From Nitrospira sp. (GTDB taxonomy: Bacteria > Nitrospirota > Nitrospiria > Nitrospirales > Nitrospiraceae): a stretch of 47,306 nucleotides of DNA. The stretch's first letter is position 1. Each line of letters opens with the position of its first letter. Both the position numbers and the translations under genes were made by a program. The stretch covers positions 1-47,306 of the forward strand of contig JAHBWT010000024.1 of the NCBI GenBank assembly GCA_019636815.1, in the 5' to 3' direction. The notes under the pieces were generated by a model. The model searched no databases. It was not told the DNA's origin and worked only from the letters and a program-made list of their open reading frames with translations. This document shows positions 40,738 to 47,306 of this stretch, piece after piece.

Positions 40738-42210
40738 ATGAAAGTCCTGTCATGCGTTTTTGGCTCGCTCCTCCTGCTGCCGGTGGTCGGCTACGCCGGT
40801 CAGGCCGGAGAAGTACCGGTGGTGACCCAACGACTCCCGCCTATTCCGTTCAGTCTCGACGAACTCCATTCAAGGATTGATCGAGCTCATCCGCTTCTCA
40901 GGGGAGCCGGAGCTGAAAAGACGATCGCCCGCGGCAAGATATTGAAGGCGCTTGGCGCGTTTGACCCCAACCTCGTCAATGACACGGAACTTGAACGCTT
41001 TATTCCGAGCAGCGACCCGAGCAGGGGAACTCAAACGGTGGGTTTTAACGACACCGTGGTTGAAGCGCTTCACCCCTGGGGTTTTAAAGGCAGCGCCGGA
41101 TTCCGACAAGCGATTGGCGACGCGAGAATTCCCGATCTGTCGTTCGGCTCTCATAATCAGCAACTCGTTTTGGGCGGCTTCCTGCCTCTGCTCAGGGGCC
41201 TGATGATCAATCCCGAACGGGCTGAACTGCAGCGGTCGGAGTTGGCTGTCCCTCGCGCGGAAATCAAGGTTGCACAGACCAGGCAAGATCTCTTCTTGGC
41301 CGCCGCCCATCAATTCTGGGAGTGGGTGGCGGCTGCCAAACTGCTCGACGTCCAGAAGAGAGCGGTAGTCGTGGCGGAAGACCGCTTTAAGCAGGTGGCA
41401 GAGCGCGCGAGGGCTGGCGCAGTCGCCGCAATCGAGGTGACGGAAGCCGGTCAGGAGGTGCACCGCCGGCGCGAGGTTGCCGTCGCGGCCAGGCGACTGC
41501 TTGAGCAGGAGCAATTCAAGCTCTCCATGTTTCTATGGGAAAGCGGCTCTCCGACAACCCCGCCCATAGATCGTGTCCCAGACTTCCCGGAAGAGAGGGG
41601 GATGCCGACCGCAGATGACGTCATGGCGCACAAGCTAAGAGCAATGTCGGAACGGCCTGAGGTGAAGGAAATCGAGGTTGAGGCGAAGATTAACGACATC
41701 GACCTTGCCCTGGCAAAGAACAACTTGCTTCCAAGCTTAGACTTCGAGGCGTCACCGGCACGCGCGCCGGAGAAATTTGTTCTCGGATTAGGCTATCGAT
41801 TTGGTATTGAGCTGAGGTTTCCTCTTTGGCAGCGTCGCAGCCGCGGAGAAGTGCTTCAGGCGCAGGGACAAGCGGAGCGGCTCGTGATGGCGCAGCGGTT
41901 TCGAGAGAAACAAGTCGTTGTTGATGTGGATGATGCATTATCCGCGATCGAGCGAGCCCGCGAGCGGATGGAAGAAGCTACACAGGCTCTCCGTCTTGCC
42001 GAAATCGTCGAAGAAGGCGAGGGGTTTCGCTTCGACGTCGGCTCGAGCACCGTGCTGTTCGTCAATCTTCGGGAACGCAACACCATAGACTCGGAAAGCA
42101 AGGTGGTTCGAGCTAAGGCCGAGTACTATAAGGCGTTAGCTCTTTACCAATGGGCCATCGGAGCCTGGGCTAAAAGCCCGCTTGTTCCGATGTCGGTTAT
42201 GTACCGTTGA
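40738..42210 (+). CDS. TolC-family outer membrane efflux protein
   Basis: This 490-residue outer-membrane channel protein has a signal peptide (MKVLSCVFGSLLLLPVVGYA), then the two long helical-hairpin repeats typical of TolC (QTRQDLFLAAAHQFWEWVAAAKLLDVQKRAV... and the EARERMEEATQALRLAEI region). The ATG at 40738 has an AAAGGAG site, and the frame's upstream extension belongs to the transhydrogenase remnant. It is followed by the ABC-like gene and converges on an HlyD-type adaptor, suggesting a type I-like export complex. The partial gene at 46781 is its paralogue (shared ARAKILKALGA, HPWGFK and LLRGLMIN). Confidence 0.88.
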   Translation: MKVLSCVFGSLLLLPVVGYAGQAGEVPVVTQRLPPIPFSLDELHSRIDRAHPLLRGAGAEKTIARGKILKALGAFDPNLVNDTELERFIPSSDPSRGTQTVGFNDTVVEALHPWGFKGSAGFRQAIGDARIPDLSFGSHNQQLVLGGFLPLLRGLMINPERAELQRSELAVPRAEIKVAQTRQDLFLAAAHQFWEWVAAAKLLDVQKRAVVVAEDRFKQVAERARAGAVAAIEVTEAGQEVHRRREVAVAARRLLEQEQFKLSMFLWESGSPTTPPIDRVPDFPEERGMPTADDVMAHKLRAMSERPEVKEIEVEAKINDIDLALAKNNLLPSLDFEASPARAPEKFVLGLGYRFGIELRFPLWQRRSRGEVLQAQGQAERLVMAQRFREKQVVVDVDDALSAIERARERMEEATQALRLAEIVEEGEGFRFDVGSSTVLFVNLRERNTIDSESKVVRAKAEYYKALALYQWAIGAWAKSPLVPMSVMYR

Positions 42211-42335
42211 ACGAGCGGGGCTCGTGAGCGGGAGAGCCGAGTGGGTCACGGGAATGGCCGAGGGCCCCTGGAACGTCTGGTTTCAAGACAGGTTGCATGA
42301 CCCAACCCGCATGATGATGAGGAGCATCAGCTCGT

Positions 42336-44033
42336 ATGACACAGTCTTCTGGAGAAAATCAGCATAACTTTTTCCAAGTTTCCAGGCATTTGGGGAAGTT
42401 CATCCGACTAGAGCGCAGAATCCTGACTCTTGTCGTTGCATATGCGTTTGTGATCGGACTCTTCTCGCTCATCGTTCCCTTGACCGTGCAAGAATTGGTC
42501 AACACATTCTCTTTTGCAATCCAGCCAGTGATGATTGTCACATTGACCAGTATCATGGTTGTCGTGCTGGTATTTGTCGGACTGTTCAAAACGTTGCAAC
42601 ACTATGCCGTCGAGGTGCTCCAACGTCGACTGTTTGTCAGGACGGCGTTTGCCATGAGTCAGAAGCTCCTTCATACCCGTCTTAAAGGATTCAACCCCCG
42701 GGTCTCGAATTACTTCATGGAAACGGTGTTCATGCAGCGCGCATTGTCGGTTCTTCTTGTGGATCTGGTCCATGTGATCGTCGGCGGCGTCGTCGGGATG
42801 ACGATTTTGGTCTTCTATCACCCATACTTCATTCTCTTTAATCTGGTTCTGCTTCTTGGATTCGCGATCATTTTTTTCGTTCTGTCTCGTGGAGGATTGC
42901 GGACGACCATCGCCATGTCTCACGCCAAGTACGATGTGCTGCGCTGGATACAGGAAATTTCAGAAAATGTCTTGCACATGAAGGTGACGGACAGCCACAC
43001 GTTGCTCGTTCAGAAGACCGACCAGCTTACCGCAAAGTATATCGAATGCCGTCGGGCGCGTTTCGCCGTCCTGCTGCGCCAATTTATCGCCTCTGTGGGA
43101 GGACAAGCTCTCACACACGGTGGCGCCTTGGCATTGGCCGGATGGCTTCTGTCCATCGACCAATTGACCATCGGCCAACTGGTCGCGGTGGAAGTCGTGG
43201 TGGGGGGCCTGATTTCCAACTTTGATGCGGTGGTCAAGAGTATCGGACACGTGTATTACTTCTTCACGGCTTTGGAGGAACTCGAGTCAGTCTTCGCGCT
43301 GCCGAAAGATCAGCGCCAGCTCCCGTCGTCGACGGTGACCCTCCTTGACTCTAAGACTCATGGTATCCGGGTGAGGTGTGACGGGTTAGGTGTGGTTCAT
43401 GACGGCGTACCCGTAATTGCCGATTTTGATCTGGAGGTTCGGCCCGGTGAGACAGTGGCGATCTACGCGAGGACGAGGACAGAAAGAATGTCGTTGGCCA
43501 GAGTGTTGGCCGGTCTCGAATTGCCGACCAGCGGGCTCGTCTCCTACAACGACATTGATCTTCGCGATCTGAATCTGAACCTTATCAATCAGCATCGTGG
43601 TTTCATGATCGATTCACAGCTGTCACTGATCGACGGGACGATTGCGGACAATATCGCATGGCGACGTCCCTCCGTCTCCTACGACGATGTCCGCTGGGCG
43701 CTGAGGTTCACTCAGCTCCAGGAAGAGGTCGCGACCTTTCCAGAAGGGATTAATTCCGATATCAGTGCACTGGGAGAGATGCCTACCTCAAATCATATCT
43801 TGCGTATTTTGCTGGCACGCGCCATCGTGGGGCGGCCGCGACTCCTCATCTGCGACGGCCTGATTCACGATATGCAGCCGACCTTGCGAGACACCATCCT
43901 TCGGCGGCTCTGCTCAAAAGAGGAGCCCTGGACCGTCATTTTTATCTCGAACGACCCTGATCTGACGCCCTACGCTGATCGCCAACTCCTTCTTGGTGAT
44001 TCGACCGGCACCACGCGGTCGTCACCCTCCTGA
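42336..44033 (+). CDS. ABC exporter-like membrane protein with a degenerate ATP-binding domain
   Basis: This 565-residue protein has an ABC-exporter membrane domain (about 25-310, five or six hydrophobic helices) fused to a nucleotide-binding-like domain (about 345-555). All key ATPase motifs are altered. The Walker A position reads YARTRTER (377-384, no GxxGxGK). The signature region reads LGEMPTSNH instead of LSGGQ. Walker B keeps Asp507 but has Gly in place of the catalytic Glu. The H-loop His is Asn539. It therefore probably cannot hydrolyse ATP alone and may be a pseudo-ATPase half of a heterodimer or a structural partner. No peptidase C39 domain is present. It follows the TolC-like gene by 125 bases. 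Confidence 0.85.
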   Translation: MTQSSGENQHNFFQVSRHLGKFIRLERRILTLVVAYAFVIGLFSLIVPLTVQELVNTFSFAIQPVMIVTLTSIMVVVLVFVGLFKTLQHYAVEVLQRRLFVRTAFAMSQKLLHTRLKGFNPRVSNYFMETVFMQRALSVLLVDLVHVIVGGVVGMTILVFYHPYFILFNLVLLLGFAIIFFVLSRGGLRTTIAMSHAKYDVLRWIQEISENVLHMKVTDSHTLLVQKTDQLTAKYIECRRARFAVLLRQFIASVGGQALTHGGALALAGWLLSIDQLTIGQLVAVEVVVGGLISNFDAVVKSIGHVYYFFTALEELESVFALPKDQRQLPSSTVTLLDSKTHGIRVRCDGLGVVHDGVPVIADFDLEVRPGETVAIYARTRTERMSLARVLAGLELPTSGLVSYNDIDLRDLNLNLINQHRGFMIDSQLSLIDGTIADNIAWRRPSVSYDDVRWALRFTQLQEEVATFPEGINSDISALGEMPTSNHILRILLARAIVGRPRLLICDGLIHDMQPTLRDTILRRLCSKEEPWTVIFISNDPDLTPYADRQLLLGDSTGTTRSSPS

Positions 44034-44105
44034 AACTCGATTGTCGGTTCTGTATCGATTGTCCGGACGGTCTGGGGGTGTAGTGGCATCGGTGAGGAGT
44101 CAGGA

Positions 44106-45560
44106 TTACCTTGCACTCTGCCCAGCCTTCTGTCCAGCTTTCCCCAGAAACTTATCAAGATCGAAGATCGTGTGTGATCGCTCCTCGTAATCAGGGGGGA
44201 ACAGGTTGAATCGACGCCACAGTTCATACCAGAGCGGTACCCGGTTGAGAATGACCCACCCCATTGCTTTGGTGCCTTGGCGGACATGTGATTGCTCCGG
44301 CCAGACACGATCGTCGAAGGCCGGAACGACCCAGAATCGGTAATTTCCTTTTCCATCATCGACTTGGTCGATCACCTTGATCACACCGGTGTAGGTACCG
44401 GCCATCAATTCGGGCCATGCGGGCAACGGAATGGCCGGGATTCCGTAGAAAAGGATTTTGACCTTCCGACCGATATTCAAGAGGGGGGCATCCAGCCCAT
44501 CCGCTGTCATCTCAATCGCCTTGTCCATGCTGATGGGAGAGAGGCGGACTAACCTATCCCCTTGCCGCACCGTTTCGCCGACCCCGACTTTGGCCATTTT
44601 GACGATCGTGCCGTCGATCGGAGCCAAAATCTTGCTGGCGAGACGACGTTGCTCGGCGTTTGACAATCGCAGCGAGACCTCAGCAAGTTGGTCGGCGGCT
44701 TTGGCAGCTTCGGCCACCGATGCGTCACGAGCCGCCTGCGCGTCGAGTAGGCGCTGCAACATCTCTGCGCTCACCTGGTCGCGTCCGAAGCCGAGTGACT
44801 TCATGGCCTGTTCAACGGCTTGGAGATTGGCCTGCGCCCCTTCGAGAGCGGCCTGACTCGCGGTATCTCCTTGGATCGCCAGCTCCACCTCTCGCTGAGA
44901 AACCAAACCTCTCTTGAGGAGTTGTTGGTGCCGTTCGAGGTTAAGCGCTGCCGTAATAGCGGCGATTCGGGCTGCCTCGACCTTCTGATGCGCTTCGCGC
45001 ACTTTGTTTCCGGCTTCGATCACCCTGGCATCCGCCGAGGGTACGGCGGCTTTCACCAGATTCCGCATTTCCCGGATTCGCTTGTCTAGCTGTTCGACTT
45101 TGCCCAAAGCGGCGCTCCTGGTCTGCTCCAATGCCCTCTTCCGTTGATCCAAGAAGACGAGTAAGTCGGGTGACATGAAGTTGGGATCATAGTCCTCCAA
45201 TTCGAGAATGAGATCTCCTTCTTTGACCTCGTCCCCTTCGTTCACGTGCCATTTCTTGATGCGGCCGGTAATCTGAGCCTCGATATCCTGTGGCCGCTCG
45301 TACGGAGTATAGGCCGACAGTTGGCCGGTCACGGTGATTGTTTGAGTCCACGGGACGAAAATAACGATCAGCAAGAAGAGCAGAACCAGGACCACCGGCA
45401 AACGAGAGGAAAACCTCCATCCGGTTGCAAGTTGAGCCTTCTCCCAGGATTGGAGGTTAACCGAGGTGCCAAGTTCGTCGACGGAGATCGCGTTCGAGTC
45501 GGACGGCTCCTGACTGAGAGAACGGATTCTCTTTCTCAGGCCAAAATCCAAGCTGCTCAC
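44106..45560 (-). CDS. HlyD-family membrane fusion protein
   Basis: This 484-residue periplasmic adaptor links an inner-membrane exporter to a TolC-type channel. A cytoplasmic N-terminus and one transmembrane helix (about 54-70) are followed by a lipoyl-like half motif (ITGRIKKWHVNEGDEVKEGDLILELED), a long coiled-coil hairpin (about 125-320) rich in Ala, Glu and Gln, and the second lipoyl half (ILAPIDGTIVKMAKVGVGETVRQGDRLVRL). It is convergent with the ABC-like gene, 72 bases apart. The three genes thus form one export locus but not one operon. Confidence 0.9.
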   Translation of the reverse strand: MSSLDFGLRKRIRSLSQEPSDSNAISVDELGTSVNLQSWEKAQLATGWRFSSRLPVVLVLLFLLIVIFVPWTQTITVTGQLSAYTPYERPQDIEAQITGRIKKWHVNEGDEVKEGDLILELEDYDPNFMSPDLLVFLDQRKRALEQTRSAALGKVEQLDKRIREMRNLVKAAVPSADARVIEAGNKVREAHQKVEAARIAAITAALNLERHQQLLKRGLVSQREVELAIQGDTASQAALEGAQANLQAVEQAMKSLGFGRDQVSAEMLQRLLDAQAARDASVAEAAKAADQLAEVSLRLSNAEQRRLASKILAPIDGTIVKMAKVGVGETVRQGDRLVRLSPISMDKAIEMTADGLDAPLLNIGRKVKILFYGIPAIPLPAWPELMAGTYTGVIKVIDQVDDGKGNYRFWVVPAFDDRVWPEQSHVRQGTKAMGWVILNRVPLWYELWRRFNLFPPDYEERSHTIFDLDKFLGKAGQKAGQSAR

Positions 45561-45739
45561 GAGTCGCCTTCCTTTTGCATCTCACGACGCCGATGGCCCA
45601 TCAGCATGGACCGCCGACATCATACTAAGCACGCCGGGGTTTCCACAAACATTTGGTGTAAAGCAGTAGAAGGGTTCGAACGGTTTGTGGTGGCGTATCA
45701 GTCAGTCGTCCAATAGCCTGTGAAGTATCGCTGGAGGTG

Positions 45740-46639
45740 CTAACTAAGCAGCTCCATTCGGGCGGTTCGTACGAGCGCAAGAACCGCCTGGTGCTTGACG
45801 CGCCGTTCCACCGTGATCGCGTAGAAATGTTGCTTGAGCGCCTCCAACTGTCCGACCACCTGCACTCGGTATTGGCGGCAGATCTCCTTTTTGATCACCG
45901 ATGCGCCGGGAAAGAGACCGTATCCGTCCTGTCCGAACGCCTTTAAGGTGGCGCTGTCGTCGAACTCTCCGACGATGACAGGGTGCAAGCCATGGTTGAC
46001 CATCCATTGATCCAGCAGCCGTCGGAGCATGGCATTCGAGCTGGGGAGCAGCATAGGCGCGTTCCGTAACGAGTGCGGAAAGTCTCGACGATATTGCGAG
46101 GCCAACTTCGCCGTCGCGAACAGCGTGACTCCCGATTCACCCAACGGATGGGTGTAAATGTGCTCCTTGATCCCCGCCGGGGCCGGCGTATCGGCAATGA
46201 CCAGATCGGACCGGTGCGCGGTCAAATCGATCAGCAGTTGGCGCAGTTTGTCTTCCTGGCAGATCAAGCGAGTCGGCCGATACAGTTTCAGGGAAGACTT
46301 GAGGAGTTGAGTGGCGAGCGGTTTCGGGACCGCGTCCGCGATGCCCACGACCAGCCGTGTGGGGTGCCCGTTTCCTTGGCTCTTGACCGTGTTCAAGAGC
46401 TCTTGACCGGTCGCGAAGATGTCTTCCGCATACTTGAAGACGAGGTGGCCGATCTCCGTCAACGCAAGCCGGCGTCCGGTGCGGATGAATAACTGCTCCC
46501 CAAGCGTATTTTCCAAAAGGCGGATCTGTCCACTGATCGTCGGTTGCGCGAGGCGGAGCTCTTCGCAGGCCTTCGTCATGGTGCCGTGTTTGGCCACGGA
46601 CCAGAAATACAGCAGGTGGTGATAGTTCAGCCAATCCAT
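45740..46639 (-). CDS. LysR-type transcriptional regulator, NhaR-like
   Basis: This is a 299-residue regulator with an N-terminal winged helix (about 4-65, LNYHHLLYFWSVAKHGTMTKACEELRLAQPTISGQIRLLE) and a C-terminal ligand-binding domain. The MDWLNYHHLLYFW opening is characteristic of NhaR, but no Na+/H+ antiporter is visible. It is divergent from the second TolC-like gene, with a T-N11-A palindrome between them at 46676-46690, so that export gene is the likely target. The ligand is unknown. Confidence 0.88.
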   Translation of the reverse strand: MDWLNYHHLLYFWSVAKHGTMTKACEELRLAQPTISGQIRLLENTLGEQLFIRTGRRLALTEIGHLVFKYAEDIFATGQELLNTVKSQGNGHPTRLVVGIADAVPKPLATQLLKSSLKLYRPTRLICQEDKLRQLLIDLTAHRSDLVIADTPAPAGIKEHIYTHPLGESGVTLFATAKLASQYRRDFPHSLRNAPMLLPSSNAMLRRLLDQWMVNHGLHPVIVGEFDDSATLKAFGQDGYGLFPGASVIKKEICRQYRVQVVGQLEALKQHFYAITVERRVKHQAVLALVRTARMELLS

Positions 46640-46675
46640 ATGGCCCTAGGGCTCGAATTAGGGAAGACACTATAC

Positions 46676-46690
46676 ATCGGATTAGCCGAT
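46676..46690. promoter_or_regulatory. LysR-type binding site (T-N11-A)
   Basis: ATCGG-ATTAG-CCGAT is a perfect inverted repeat matching the T-N11-A LysR box (T at 46677, A at 46689). It lies 37 bases upstream of the regulator start and 91 before the divergent TolC-like gene. Confidence 0.55.
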
Positions 46691-46780
46691 AACTCCAATC
46701 CGTTTTATCTATTTTGAAAAATGAACGGGAGATTGCTAGTGTGGGCGCCGTCCGCCACCCGATGTGAAAGGAGCATCCTG

Positions 46781-47306
46781 ATGATCGCTCTGGTATTGGC
46801 CATGTTGATTCTCCTGCCAATGACCGCACTGGCGGACCCGGTGATCGATTCACGCGCCGTGCAGGCGCAGGCGACTCGCACCGCACCGCTGACCATCGAT
46901 GAAGTCCTGGCCCGTATCGAGTTGACGCACCCGCTGCTTCGGGCGACCGGGGTGGAGCGGACGAAGGCCCGGGCGAAAATCCTGAAAGCGCTCGGGGCCT
47001 GGGAACCGACGTTCAAGAACATTACCGAGGTCGATCGTTATACACCGTGGAATATCACGGGGGCTGCCACCTCGCAAGCTATTCAGACGACGGGATATAA
47101 CGATAGCAAGCTCGAGGTCGGGCATCCCTGGGGTTTCAAGGTCCATGGCGGGATCCGCAACGGCTTCGGGGATCGCTTCAATCAAGTAGCGATTGCTCAG
47201 GTCCCTGATCTGATAGGGTTCTATCATACGCAGCAACTCCTGATCGGTGGATCCTTCAAGCTGCTGCGCGGCCTCATGATCAACGAGGAGTACGCCGAGT
47301 TCCAGC
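46781..47306 (+). CDS. TolC-family outer membrane protein, N-terminal part, cut by the window edge
   Basis: The frame opens at ATG 46781 behind a GAAAGGAG site and runs off the end of the window after 175 codons. It has a signal peptide (MIALVLAMLILLPMTALA) and then a region clearly paralogous to the TolC-like protein at 40738: THPLLRATGVERTKARAKILKALGAWEP, VGHPWGFKVHGGIRNGFGD and LLRGLMINEEYAEF. It is divergent from the NhaR-like regulator. A second export system probably continues to the right. Confidence 0.85.
   Translation, partial: MIALVLAMLILLPMTALADPVIDSRAVQAQATRTAPLTIDEVLARIELTHPLLRATGVERTKARAKILKALGAWEPTFKNITEVDRYTPWNITGAATSQAIQTTGYNDSKLEVGHPWGFKVHGGIRNGFGDRFNQVAIAQVPDLIGFYHTQQLLIGGSFKLLRGLMINEEYAEFQ

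Overview
The window is bacterial chromosomal DNA, Gram-negative in character: it encodes two-partner secretion, TolC-type and HlyD-type export proteins, sigma-54 control and many signal peptides. The mix of genes (pyruvoyl-dependent arginine decarboxylase plus agmatinase, FtsH, a cyanobacteria-like TPS/CHAT/DUF928 cluster, paired TolC-type proteins beside a degenerate ABC protein) would suit a Nitrospira-like member of Nitrospirota. That assignment is an impression from gene content, not a measured result.

Positions 1-7.7 kb are a decaying accessory region. A HEPN-domain gene, an HNH endonuclease gene and a GIY-YIG/T5orf172-type gene are all broken. They sit among an intact IS1595-family element (with perfect 8-bp target duplications inside the HNH gene), an IS30-family element and a truncated IS3-family element. 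At least four lesions here are single missing bases, mostly in short homopolymers. This is either true decay or sequencing error.

Positions 7.9-14.8 kb hold a convergent cysteine-biosynthesis pair (serine acetyltransferase and cysteine synthase), small proline-rich or secreted proteins, a DUF6496-like basic protein, an orphan CheB methylesterase, a subtilase remnant and an SGNH hydrolase.

Positions 14.8-32.1 kb form the most interesting block, almost entirely on the minus strand. From upstream to downstream it runs: a small secreted protein, a secreted zinc metalloprotease, another secreted protein, then a tightly packed operon (TpsA exoprotein, TpsB transporter, periplasmic TPR-CHAT caspase-like protease, DUF928 protein). 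Next comes a sensory operon: a periplasmic ABC-type binding protein, a HAMP/GAF histidine kinase and a sigma-54-activating response regulator. I found three sigma-54 -24/-12 promoters in this block: before the sensory operon, before the SGNH hydrolase and before the small secreted gene at the far end. Each has a TGAATC-N6-GATTCA-type palindrome 110-245 bp upstream. At two of them the palindromes come as tandem pairs whose centres are exactly 21 bp apart. This looks like an autoregulated sigma-54 regulon of the encoded response regulator flanking the TPS/CHAT operon.

Positions 32.1-47.3 kb are a more conserved stretch: a tRNA 3'-end remnant, ftsH, a DsbA-like thiol oxidoreductase, a small zinc ribbon protein, an aldehyde dehydrogenase, the two-step arginine-to-putrescine pathway (PvlArgDC and agmatinase) and an RluB/RluF-type pseudouridine synthase. 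After a remnant of a soluble transhydrogenase comes an export locus: a TolC-like protein, an ABC protein whose nucleotide-binding motifs are all lost, a convergent HlyD-type adaptor, an NhaR-like LysR regulator and the start of a second, paralogous TolC-like gene that runs off the window.
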